From Paraburkholderia fungorum (GTDB lineage Bacteria > Pseudomonadota > Gammaproteobacteria > Burkholderiales > Burkholderiaceae): 64,000 nucleotides of DNA. This document shows, one piece after another, positions 24,530-32,324 of the stretch. The position numbers were made by a program, and so were the translations under genes. A model generated the notes under the pieces. The model saw only the letters and a program-made list of their open reading frames with translations. It was not told the origin of the DNA and made no database searches. Every line of letters begins with the position of its first letter. Positions within the stretch are counted from its first letter, which is position 1. The stretch lies in contig NZ_CADFGE010000022.1 in assembly GCF_902833645.1 (NCBI RefSeq), forward strand, positions 1 to 64,000, in the 5' to 3' direction.

Positions 24530-26395
24530 ATGGAAACCACTTTTTCACTCGACCATTTCGAGCAACTCGTCTACACGCAACAGCATGTTCAGGCCTCGCT
24601 CCAGCTCGTCACCCTGCTCGCACGCCTCCAGCAAACGCGCGGCGAGCTGGATGAAAGTTTCCAGGCCTCGGGTCTGATCGACCTGTCTCCCGAAGAGCAA
24701 CGTCAACGTTTCTGCACGCGTCTGACGAGCGCGGTGTCAACGCTGTTCGCCGACCCGGACTTTCAGTTGCCACCCGCGTGCTTTAAATTACTGCTCACGC
24801 TGCACGAATGGATTGGCCTGCTGTTCTCGGCCACCGCGTCAGGCAATGCGGACCACGTCGCCCGTTACCTGAATCCTCGTGGCCCGGCGAACGCCCAGTT
24901 TCTGCCGGGCGACAGCTTCATTGAGAAGCTATGCGTGCTCTATTCGACCGAGTCCGAACTGGAACTCGACTTTGCCGCCCTCTGGGCCTACGACAAAACC
25001 CTCGCGGCCTCACTCGCGCTCGTTTTATTGGCGCCGGTCTCCAAGGGCACCCCGAGCGCGCATCTGAAGCGCGAGGCGCTGCTGGAGTGGCTGCCGGGCA
25101 AACTGCAGCAAATCGACGACCTCGACGACCTGCCCTCCGCCGTGCTGCACAACGCCTATATGTTCTGCAGCTATGCCGATACGCCGCGGCGCCATGCGAT
25201 CAAACAGGACATCAATGTGCTGGTGCGCCGCAAGCTCGCGCAACTCGGCCTCACCGACCTGCCCAAGCTGCCCGCACCGAAACGCACGCCCGCCAAGGGC
25301 AAATCGCGGCGCGGCAGGAAGCCCGTGATGCTAGTCATGCTCGAGTGGTTCACCGGCGCGCATTCGATCTACCGCACGCACTCGCGTACGCTCGAAGCCG
25401 CGCGCGAACATTTCGAGGTGGTGGGCTTCGGCTTCGATTACGCTGTCGACGAAGCGGGACGGAAAATCTTCGACCGCTTCATCGAACTGAAGGAGCCGGA
25501 ATACATCGGCGAATGCCTGAAGACGATTCGCGACTTTGCCGAGGCCGAACAACCGGACGTGCTGTATATGCCGAGCGTCGGCATGTTCGTGCTGACGGTA
25601 TTCATGTCCAATCTGCGCATTGCGCCATTGCAGATCGCCGCGCTCGGCCATCCGGCCACCACGCACTCCGACAAGATCGACTACATCAGCGTCGAAGAGG
25701 ATTATGTCGGCGACCCTGCCTGCTTCAGCGAACAGTTGATGAAGCTGCCTAAAGACGGACAGCCGTATCGGCCGTCCGTCGCGCTGCCGGACATCGTCGC
25801 GCGGATTCCGCCGTCGCGCGAGACACTGCAAGTCGTTGTCACGGCCAGCGCGATGAAGCTCAATCCCGGCTTTCTCGACGCGTGCCGTGAGATCGGTACG
25901 CGCGCCGTGACGCCCGTCGAGTTTCACTTCATGACGGGCGTGCCCTCAGGTCTGCAGTTCCATCATCTGCGCAACGTCGTCGTGCGAGCGGTGCCAGGTG
26001 CCGTCGTACATGACTTTCATGGCTACGCTGAATATCTGGCGCGCGTCAATCAATCCGACCTGTTCCTCAGCCCGTTTCCGTTCGGCAACACCAACGGTAT
26101 CGTCGATGCTTTGACGCTCGGCTTACCGGGCGTATGCAAACGCGGGCCCGAGGTATTCGAGCAGATCGACGGCGCGCTGTTCGAGCGCGTGGGCATGCCG
26201 TCGTGGACCGTCACGGACAGCGTCGAGGCTTACATCGCCACGGCCGTGCGCATGATCGACCAGCACGACGAGCGCACTGCATTGCGGCAGCGCCTGATCG
26301 ATACACACGCCGTACAGCGCTGCTTTGAAGGGCGGCCGCAGGCATTCGGCGAAAGTGTGCTGAAACTGCTGGACAAAACGAAAGCCGCCTCATGA
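24530..26395 (+). CDS. HMW1C-like N-glycosyltransferase (GT41)
   Basis: A 621-residue cytoplasmic protein, the same length as Haemophilus HMW1C and Actinobacillus NGT. The N-terminal half is helical (all-alpha domain, about residues 1-265) and the C-terminal half is GT-B-like: MLVMLEWFTGAHSIYRTHS, PDVLYMPSVGM, LGHPATTHSDKIDYI and the donor-site motif SDLFLSPFPFGNTNGIVDAL followed by LGLPGVCKRGPEVFEQIDG. HMW1C enzymes add glucose or galactose to Asn in N-X-S/T sequons of adhesins. No adhesin or autotransporter gene is adjacent, so the substrate is unknown. The ATG at 24530 lacks a strong ribosome site. Confidence 0.9.
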   Translation: METTFSLDHFEQLVYTQQHVQASLQLVTLLARLQQTRGELDESFQASGLIDLSPEEQRQRFCTRLTSAVSTLFADPDFQLPPACFKLLLTLHEWIGLLFSATASGNADHVARYLNPRGPANAQFLPGDSFIEKLCVLYSTESELELDFAALWAYDKTLAASLALVLLAPVSKGTPSAHLKREALLEWLPGKLQQIDDLDDLPSAVLHNAYMFCSYADTPRRHAIKQDINVLVRRKLAQLGLTDLPKLPAPKRTPAKGKSRRGRKPVMLVMLEWFTGAHSIYRTHSRTLEAAREHFEVVGFGFDYAVDEAGRKIFDRFIELKEPEYIGECLKTIRDFAEAEQPDVLYMPSVGMFVLTVFMSNLRIAPLQIAALGHPATTHSDKIDYISVEEDYVGDPACFSEQLMKLPKDGQPYRPSVALPDIVARIPPSRETLQVVVTASAMKLNPGFLDACREIGTRAVTPVEFHFMTGVPSGLQFHHLRNVVVRAVPGAVVHDFHGYAEYLARVNQSDLFLSPFPFGNTNGIVDALTLGLPGVCKRGPEVFEQIDGALFERVGMPSWTVTDSVEAYIATAVRMIDQHDERTALRQRLIDTHAVQRCFEGRPQAFGESVLKLLDKTKAAS

Positions 26396-26404
26396 ATGGG
26401 GCGG

Positions 26405-26498
26405 CTTGACGGTTGGCCGGGGGCTTGACGGTTGGCCGGGGGCTTGAGGGTTGGCGGGGGGCTTGACGGTTGGCCGGAGCTTGAGGGTTGGCCCAGAG
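26405..26498. repeat. Five-copy 19-bp minisatellite
   Basis: Five head-to-tail units of CTTGACGGTTGGCCGGGGG (units start at 26405, 26424, 26443, 26462 and 26480). The first two are identical and the others carry one to four changes. It begins nine bases after the stop of the glycosyltransferase gene. On the minus strand it reads as Pro/Ala/Gly-rich peptide, but no gene is supported. Confidence 0.9.
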
Positions 26499-26610
26499 GA
26501 TGGCCTGAGGGACGCATCGACACTCGTCCGGCGCCAGCGGAATCGGAATCGGACCTTACGCGTTGTGCACAGCATGAAGTACCCGGACCGGCCGGACCGC
26601 AATTGCCTTG

Positions 26611-27162
26611 TTACTCGGTGGCTTCGCTGGCCGGATCAGGCGGCGAGGCCAGCTTTGCCGGCGCCAACCAGCTGAACAAGGCCAGTGTCGAGCCGTGGAA
26701 CGTGCATTCGGCGGCCGCGGCCGTGGTGGTCTTTTTCGGCTTCACCGGCTTCACCGAGGTCACGACGGCGCTCGAAGCGGCCATAGCGTCCGAAGCCACG
26801 CCAGCCATCGCGCTCGACGCAGCCACAGCGCCTGAGGCCGCGGAAACCACCGAAACGGCGGACGCCCCGTGCGCACCGGAGGCCGGACGCGGCGCCTTCG
26901 CCGCCTGTGCGGCGGAAGCGGCCGCCGAAGCCGCAACCTCGGAGGCCGTCACCACATGCTCGATCGATCCTTCGACAACCACCCGCGAACCATCGATGCC
27001 GACGCCCTTGTGGCTGACCTTGAGTGTATCCGGCGACGATTCAGCCAGCTTGCTTCGCATCAACTGCTCGCATGCATCCGAGTTCTTGTAGACGGCCGTG
27101 CAGGCCGCCAGCAAAGCGGCAGCGGTCGTCATGCAAGCGATAGAGATAATCCGAATCTTCAT
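26611..27162 (-). CDS. Ala-rich lipoprotein of unknown function
   Basis: A 183-residue lipoprotein. The signal peptide MKIRIISIACMTTAAALLAAC has a lipobox. Residues up to about 70 look structured (SDACEQLMRSKLAESSPDTL, SHKGVGIDGSRVVVEGSIE) and the rest is a long Ala/Ser/Val low-complexity region ending with one more Cys. The N-terminal part resembles a small secreted domain seen after lipoprotein signals, but no family was recognised. A start six codons upstream (27180) is possible. The neighbouring minisatellite lies just downstream. Confidence 0.7.
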   Translation of the reverse strand: MKIRIISIACMTTAAALLAACTAVYKNSDACEQLMRSKLAESSPDTLKVSHKGVGIDGSRVVVEGSIEHVVTASEVAASAAASAAQAAKAPRPASGAHGASAVSVVSAASGAVAASSAMAGVASDAMAASSAVVTSVKPVKPKKTTTAAAAECTFHGSTLALFSWLAPAKLASPPDPASEATE

Positions 27163-27459
27163 TGATGTTCCGTTTTTCAAGCCGTCGGCAATTGTAGCTT
27201 ACGGGCTGACGGGCCGGCATTCCTCCAGCCATGAAAACGGCTCAGGCGCGACACGGCACAGTACGCAGACGCATCGAGCCCAAGACGCACACATCGCGCC
27301 GGACAAAGAGACGGCTTGACCACAACGCCCGGCATCGGCATCGTGTTGACCGGCCCCGTGCCCGCGGCGCGCTGTTGTTTTCGCTGTTTCTCCGGCTGAA
27401 GCTGCTTCGCGGGTGCAGATCCGTTTTTCCACCGTGATTGACCCGCTTCCCTTTCCCGC

Positions 27460-28113
27460 ATGCTCAGCCTTGCCCTGCTCTCGGTGGCGGCCTATGCCGC
27501 CACCAATATCGACAACCTTTTCGTGCTGCTCGCTTTCCTTGCGGAAGCAGGCGGCCAGCGGCGACGCGTGATCACCGGCCAGTTCGCCGGTTCGCTCGCC
27601 CTGATTGCGGGGGCGATGCTGTTTGCCGCGCTGCTGGAACGGTTACCCACCGGCTACGTCGGCCTGCTCGGCATCTTGCCGATCGGCGTGGGAGTGAGCA
27701 AAGCCTGGACGCGCTTTCGGCCCGGCAACGCGGATCGCGAGATCGAGGCGCGCACCGTCGCGCGCACGAATGCACCGGCCAGACCGACTACTTCGACCAA
27801 GGCAGCTTCGTCCGGCGCCGGCTCGTCATGGTGGACCGTGGCTTGCGTCGCGCTCGCCAACGGCTCTGACAATGTCGCCGTCTATGTGCCGTTGTACGCA
27901 AGTCATTCGCATAGCGAGGGCATGTTCATCTCGCTGATCTTCGTCGTCATGATCGGCATCTGGTGCGCGGGCGCGGTCTGGCTGGTGGAGCATCCACTGC
28001 TGGGCGCGCCGATCCGGCGCTACGGTACCGCATTGCTGCCGCTGATCCTGCTGATGATCGGCGTCTCTGTGATCGTGGAAAACGATACGTTGCGGATTGT
28101 GTTCGGAATCTGA
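27460..28113 (+). CDS. CadD-like cadmium resistance permease
   Basis: A 217-residue membrane protein with about six helices in two halves: AAYAATNIDNLFVLLAFLAE and ACVALANGSDNVAVYVPLYA carry the repeated (T/N)xxDN motif of CadD family permeases, separated by a cytoplasmic Ala/Thr/Arg linker (about residues 88-122). CadD proteins confer cadmium resistance, probably by efflux or sequestration. The ATG at 27460 lacks a strong ribosome site. No cadC-type regulator gene is adjacent. Confidence 0.85.
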   Translation: MLSLALLSVAAYAATNIDNLFVLLAFLAEAGGQRRRVITGQFAGSLALIAGAMLFAALLERLPTGYVGLLGILPIGVGVSKAWTRFRPGNADREIEARTVARTNAPARPTTSTKAASSGAGSSWWTVACVALANGSDNVAVYVPLYASHSHSEGMFISLIFVVMIGIWCAGAVWLVEHPLLGAPIRRYGTALLPLILLMIGVSVIVENDTLRIVFGI

Positions 28114-28240
28114 ACCGGGCGTGGGGCGGGTGTGGAACAGGCGTGGGGCGGGCGATGCGGTCGCGGCAAATAGCGTCAGCGCATATCGTTATGCCGATTG
28201 GCGATTTCTTTCCGGGCGGATCGCACCCGATAATGAGCCC

Positions 28241-29110
28241 ATGAACCTCTACCCCACGCCCCAGGCTCGCACACTGCGCGCCACACTCGCAACCCTGAGC
28301 GCAGCGCTATTGCTGGCCGCCTGCGCCGCCCCGGCCACGTCGAACTCTTCCACGGCGGCCGATTCCGCCGCGCTCGATGCGGCAATCTCCGGGCCACAGC
28401 GCAGCGACAGGAACCGTGCGCGCGATATCTACCGCCATCCGAAAGAAACGCTGCAATTCTTCGAAGTGGCGTCGTCGCAAACCGTACTGGAGATCGCGCC
28501 GGGCGGAGGCTGGTACACGGAAATACTCGCGCCCTATTTGCACGACCACGGCAAACTGTACGAAGCCCAATACGACAGCCCGGACGCCGCATCGGCGGCC
28601 GAAGAACAGGCCGGCCGGGCCTTTTTCGCCCAAAAGTTGGCGAACGCGCCCGCCATCTACGGCAATGTGGTGGTCGGCACGCTGCGCGCCGGCCAGTTCA
28701 GTGGTTTTCCGGCCAATGGCAGCGTCGACGAGGTGCTGACGTTCCGCAATATCCACAACTGGATCAAGGACGGCGAGATCGACGCGAACCTGCGCGCCTT
28801 CTACACGGCACTTAAACCGGGCGGCATTCTCGGTGTCGAAGAACATCGCGCGGCGCCGGGCACCTCCCTGCAACAGACCATCGACAGCGGCTATGTGACC
28901 GAAGCCTATGTCATCGAGCACGCCCGCGCGGCAGGGTTCGAACTGGCCGCCCAAAGCGAGGTGAACAGCAATCCGCGCGACACGAAAAATTATCCGAATG
29001 GCGTATGGTCGCTGCCGCCCACGTATAAAGGCCATGACGTCGACCGGGCGAAATATGCAGCGATCGGCGAATCGGACCGCATGACCTTGCGTTTCGTGAA
29101 GCCCAGGTGA
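28241..29110 (+). CDS. Methyltransferase-like exported lipoprotein
   Basis: A 289-residue protein with a lipoprotein signal (LSAALLLAAC) followed by a class I SAM-methyltransferase fold. VLEIAPGGGWYTEILAPYL is motif I, and a later ALKPGGILGVEEHRA motif fits. DEVLTFRNIHNWIKDG lies between them. Such predicted periplasmic methyltransferases are common in proteobacteria and their substrate is unknown. SAM is normally cytoplasmic, so either the fold has another role or export is partial. The ATG at 28241 has no clear ribosome site. Confidence 0.85.
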   Translation: MNLYPTPQARTLRATLATLSAALLLAACAAPATSNSSTAADSAALDAAISGPQRSDRNRARDIYRHPKETLQFFEVASSQTVLEIAPGGGWYTEILAPYLHDHGKLYEAQYDSPDAASAAEEQAGRAFFAQKLANAPAIYGNVVVGTLRAGQFSGFPANGSVDEVLTFRNIHNWIKDGEIDANLRAFYTALKPGGILGVEEHRAAPGTSLQQTIDSGYVTEAYVIEHARAAGFELAAQSEVNSNPRDTKNYPNGVWSLPPTYKGHDVDRAKYAAIGESDRMTLRFVKPR

Positions 29111-29190
29111 CGGGCTTGCCGCGCTCGGGTTTCAGAGCGGCCCCGGCTCCATAAGCCCCTCCGGCCGGCCCACGCCTAGGCGCGCTCCGC

Positions 29191-29219
29191 TTGACGCGAT
29201 CTCAATAGTATGTTCTTAT
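29191..29219 (+). promoter_or_regulatory. Predicted sigma-70 promoter of the leu leader
   Basis: TTGACG at 29191-29196 and TCTTAT at 29214-29219, 17-bp spacing. The start point predicted from the -10 lies at about 29226-29228, that is at the ATG of the leader peptide. Confidence 0.55.
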
Positions 29220-29227
29220 TGCCCACT

Positions 29228-29308
29228 ATGTACCGCGCCCAGACCACCCTATCGCTACTACTAGCCCGCTCTACCGGGCTAGGTCTGCTGCTGCGCGCTT
29301 CCATCTGA
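29228..29308 (+). CDS. leuL: Leucine-rich leader peptide of leuA
   Basis: A 26-codon open frame with eight Leu codons, in runs of three at codons 10-12 and 20-22. Five of them are CTA, which is rare in this GC-rich genome. There is no ribosome site, and the predicted promoter puts transcription start at or next to the ATG, so it looks leaderless. An 8-bp inverted repeat (CTAGCCCG / CGGGCTAG at 29261-29282) overlaps the Leu codons. Downstream, CCGGT/ACCGG (29352-29366) competes with GACCGG/CCGGTC (29361-29398). This is the arrangement of a leucine attenuator. The exact attenuation structure is not established. Confidence 0.75.
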   Translation: MYRAQTTLSLLLARSTGLGLLLRASI

Positions 29309-29433
29309 AACACCCGAAGCACCGCTCAATTCCCCAGTAACTGACCCAGCCCCGGTTTCCGACCGGCGGCCATGCTTTTGTCTGTTCGTCGTCCGGTCGA
29401 CACCCAGGTTGATCGATCCCAAGGATGATGAAA

Positions 29434-31152
29434 ATGTTGAAAAACCCTGCTACCAAATATCGCTCGTTCAAGCCCATCAACTTGACGGACCGCCAGTGGC
29501 CGTCGCGCAGCATTACGCGTGCGCCGATCTGGATGAGTACCGATCTGCGTGACGGCAATCAGGCGCTGTTCGAGCCGATGAACGCGCAACGCAAGATGCG
29601 CATGTTCAAGACGCTGGTGCAGATCGGCTTCAAGCAAATCGAAGTCGCGTTTCCGTCTGCGTCGCAAACCGACTTCAATTTCGTCCGCGAGTTGATCGAA
29701 GGCGGTCATATCCCCGACGACGTTACGATCGAAGTATTGACGCAAGCCCGCGACGACCTGATCGAACGCACCTTCGAATCCTTGCGCGGTGTACCGCGCG
29801 CCATCGTCCATCTGTACAACGCCACCGCGCCCGAATTCCGCCGTATCGTATTCGGCCTCGACAAGAGCGGCGTGAAAGAACTCGCACAGAATGCGGCGCG
29901 CACCATGAAGCGTCTCGCCGATGCCGCGCCGGAAACCCACTTCACGCTGCAATACAGTCCGGAAGTGTTCAGCGGCACCGAACTCGAATTCGCCAAGGAA
30001 GTGTGCGACGCGGTGTTCGATATCTGGCAGCCGACGCCCGACCACAAAGCGATCGTCAACCTGCCCGCTACCGTGGAAATGGCGACGCCGAATGTCTACG
30101 CCGACCAGATCGAATGGATGCACCGCAATCTTGCGCGTCGCGATTCGTTGATCGTTTCGGTGCATCCGCATAACGATCGGGGTACCGCGGTGGCTGCCGC
30201 GGAGCTGGCTGTGATGGCTGGAGCGGATCGGATCGAAGGCTGTTTGTTCGGCAACGGCGAGCGCACCGGCAATGTCGATCTCGTGACGCTGGCGTTGAAT
30301 CTCTACACGCAGGGCATCGATCCTGAACTCGACTTTTCGAATATCAATGAAGTCGCGCGTACCGCCGAGGAATGCACGCAGTTGCCGGTGCATCCGCGTC
30401 ATCCGTATGTCGGCGATCTCGTGTTCACCGCGTTCTCCGGTTCGCATCAGGATGCGATCAAGAAGGGTTTTGCTGTGCAGAAAGCGGATGCGATGTGGGA
30501 AGTGCCGTATATGCCGATCGATCCGAGCGATCTCGGTCGCACCTATGATTCGGTGATTCGCGTGAATAGTCAGTCCGGTAAGGGCGGGATTGCCTACTTG
30601 CTCGAGCAGAGCTATGGGGTGGTGCTGCCGCGGCGCTTGCAGGTCGATTTTAGCTCTGCTGTGCAGCGGTTTACCGATGATAGCGGTCAGGAAGTTACAC
30701 CCTCGCAGATCTGGGAATTGTTCCAGCAGGAGTATGTGCGTAGTTCTGCGCCGATTCACTATGTTGGGCATAGTCTGTCTGAGCACGATGGGCGGGAGCA
30801 TATCAAGCTCACCGTCGAGATCAATGGCTCGCGGCGCGTGCTGAATGGCGAAGGGAATGGGCCGCTTGATGCGTTGATGCACGCGATTGGTGTGCCTGTG
30901 CGGATTCAGCACTATGAGGAGCGGGCTTTGACTCAGGGTGCCGATGCTCGTGCTGTGGCTGTCGCAGAGATGGCGGGGGCTGATGTGGTTGGGAGTGCTT
31001 TTGGAGTTGGCATCGATGCCAACCTTGTGACGGCTTCGATTCGGGCTGTGATTAGTGGGGTTAATCGGGCTTATGTGAGGGCTGGTGCTGAGGCACAAGG
31101 GCGGTTTTTTGATGTTGCGTTGAGGGATGATGTGGAGCGGGTGGTGGTTTGA
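29434..31152 (+). CDS. leuA: 2-isopropylmalate synthase
   Basis: A 572-residue LeuA of the long proteobacterial type, the first committed step of leucine synthesis (acetyl-CoA plus 2-oxoisovalerate). The TIM barrel shows WMSTDLRDGNQALFEPM and the metal-ligand HxH in SVHPHNDRGTA. The C-terminal regulatory domain, from about residue 430, binds leucine. Three ATG codons lie at 29425, 29428 and 29434. The last is chosen because AAGG lies eight bases before it. The upstream leader peptide suggests leucine attenuation. From about 30180 to the stop the third-position GC falls and GGG/GAT/GCT codons increase, unlike the first half. Confidence 0.97.
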   Translation: MLKNPATKYRSFKPINLTDRQWPSRSITRAPIWMSTDLRDGNQALFEPMNAQRKMRMFKTLVQIGFKQIEVAFPSASQTDFNFVRELIEGGHIPDDVTIEVLTQARDDLIERTFESLRGVPRAIVHLYNATAPEFRRIVFGLDKSGVKELAQNAARTMKRLADAAPETHFTLQYSPEVFSGTELEFAKEVCDAVFDIWQPTPDHKAIVNLPATVEMATPNVYADQIEWMHRNLARRDSLIVSVHPHNDRGTAVAAAELAVMAGADRIEGCLFGNGERTGNVDLVTLALNLYTQGIDPELDFSNINEVARTAEECTQLPVHPRHPYVGDLVFTAFSGSHQDAIKKGFAVQKADAMWEVPYMPIDPSDLGRTYDSVIRVNSQSGKGGIAYLLEQSYGVVLPRRLQVDFSSAVQRFTDDSGQEVTPSQIWELFQQEYVRSSAPIHYVGHSLSEHDGREHIKLTVEINGSRRVLNGEGNGPLDALMHAIGVPVRIQHYEERALTQGADARAVAVAEMAGADVVGSAFGVGIDANLVTASIRAVISGVNRAYVRAGAEAQGRFFDVALRDDVERVVV

Positions 31153-31184
31153 TTTATCGGTTCTGGCCTTTGGTGTTTAGCCTT

Positions 31185-31240
31185 TGGCCTTTCCTTGCTT
31201 TGTTCGTGGTCTATTAGTGTTGCCCCTGTGCGGGGCGGCA
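31185..31240 (+). repeat. Dispersed intergenic repeat, copy 2
   Basis: Reverse complement of the repeat at about 91-146: GGCCTTTCCTTGCTTTGTT, then GGTCTATTAGTGTTGCCCC, then TGTGCGGGGCGGC. It is downstream of leuA and directly followed by the long inverted repeat at 31241-31275, which copy 1 lacks. Confidence 0.8.
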
Positions 31241-31275
31241 CCTACTTTTCTTTGCCTACCGCAAAGAAAAGTAGG
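31241..31275. repeat. 15-bp perfect inverted repeat
   Basis: CCTACTTTTCTTTGC and its exact complement GCAAAGAAAAGTAGG are separated by a 5-base loop (CTACC). The RNA would form a long hairpin on either strand, so it could terminate transcription or protect the leuA mRNA 3' end. The composition is low GC compared with the surroundings. Confidence 0.9.
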
Positions 31276-31473
31276 CAAAAGAAAGCGGCTTTACACCGCT
31301 AGCTCATAAGCGGGTCCCCCGCACAGCCGCGGTAGTGGTGCATCTGGAATCTGTCTCCTCGCACATTCCACCTCAGTGACAAAGCAGTCATACCTCCCGA
31401 CTCGCACTGCGCGCTCGCCGGAAAGGTCTGCCAGCAAACCGGTCGTTGCCGGTTTCGTGCTGTCGTATTTTTT

Positions 31474-31502
31474 GGGGCGCTTCGGCGCCCCGCTTATTTT
31501 TT
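31474..31502 (+). terminator. UUCG-loop terminator after leuA
   Basis: A perfect GGGGCGC / GCGCCCC stem closed by a TTCG tetraloop and followed by GCTTATTTTTT on the plus strand. It lies about 320 bases after the leuA stop and is preceded by a T run on the other side. Confidence 0.75.
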
Positions 31503-31547
31503 ACCGGTGGCTGATTCGGGCGTTCTCGTTCTGGTTTTGCCCCCCCG

Positions 31548-32324
31548 TCAGCCTCCCTGCGCTGTCCATTCGTCCGGCAAGCTGTGCGTCAGCGTCGACA
31601 CAAAACGCTCCGTCTCCCGTTCGCCCGGCCGCATGAATATGTCCCTCGACGGACCCGCTTCTACCACCACACCATTGCTCAGAAACACCACGTCTCGCGC
31701 AATCGTCGCGGCAAGCCGCAGGTCATGCGTCGCCATCAACATCGTCATGCCTTCTGTGGCCAGTTGCTTCAGAACATCCACCACCTCCGCTGCGAGGCCA
31801 GGGTCGAGCGCCGATGTCGGCTCGTCGCACAACAATACCTCCGGTGAGGGTGCCAGCGCGCGTGCAATGGCGACCCGCTGTTGCTGCCCACCGGACAGCG
31901 TCGAAGGCCATGCGTCCGCCTTTTGCGCAATGCCAACTTTCTCGAGCAATTCGTCCGCCCGTAAGCGCGCCCTCTGCTCGTCCCACTTCAGTACGGTCAG
32001 CAAACCCTCCATCACGTTCTGCCGGACCGTCAGATGCGGAAACAATTGGAAATTCTGGAACACCATGCCAGTGCGGCGGCGAATCGTTAGCACCGTCTCC
32101 CGCGATGGCTTGTGGTCCCGGCTGAATTCAAGGCGCTGGTCGCCCAGCTCAAGTGATCCGGACTCCGGAATCTCCAGTAGATTCACGCAGCGCAACAACG
32201 TACTCTTGCCGCTGCCGGACGGCCCGATCAGCGCAGTCACATTGCCCGGCTCAAGTTGCAGGTTCACTGAACTCAGTACGCGGTTCTCGCCGAAGTACTT
32301 GTCGATGTTCTCCAGTCGAATCAT
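31548..32324 (-). CDS. tcyN: Cystine-type ABC transporter ATP-binding protein
   Basis: A 258-residue amino-acid ABC ATPase. Walker A is GPSGSGKSTLL, the Q-loop is in VFQNFQLFPHLTV, the signature is LSGGQQQRVAIARAL, Walker B is LLCDEPTSALDP and the His loop is MATHDLRLA. It is similar in layout to E. coli YecC/TcyN. The start overlaps the permease stop by one base, so translation is coupled. It energises import through the permease upstream. The assignment to cystine rests on the permease and binding protein. Confidence 0.93.
   Translation of the reverse strand: MIRLENIDKYFGENRVLSSVNLQLEPGNVTALIGPSGSGKSTLLRCVNLLEIPESGSLELGDQRLEFSRDHKPSRETVLTIRRRTGMVFQNFQLFPHLTVRQNVMEGLLTVLKWDEQRARLRADELLEKVGIAQKADAWPSTLSGGQQQRVAIARALAPSPEVLLCDEPTSALDPGLAAEVVDVLKQLATEGMTMLMATHDLRLAATIARDVVFLSNGVVVEAGPSRDIFMRPGERETERFVSTLTHSLPDEWTAQGG

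Larger units (their letters stand above)
31153..31547. other. Intergenic region with repeats after leuA
   Basis: 395 bp between leuA and the convergent ABC transporter operon. It holds the second copy of the dispersed repeat, a 15-bp-arm inverted repeat and a UUCG-loop terminator, all annotated separately. The rest, including GCGGGTCCCCCGCACAGCCGCGGTAGTGG near 31312, is typical of Paraburkholderia repeat DNA. No coding sequence was found. Confidence 0.6.

Noticed and set aside
26230..26602. Minus-strand frames with PSSRPT/KPPANPQAPGQ repeats
   Set aside because: The repeats come from the 19-bp minisatellite; no start signal or conserved domain.
29326..31098. 590-codon minus-strand open frame opposite leuA
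   Set aside because: It mirrors the codon structure of leuA, is Arg/His-rich and resembles no family. Shadow frame of a GC-rich gene.
31241..31275. The long inverted repeat as an IS end or CRISPR repeat
   Set aside because: It is present once, with no transposase, no target duplication and no regular spacers.
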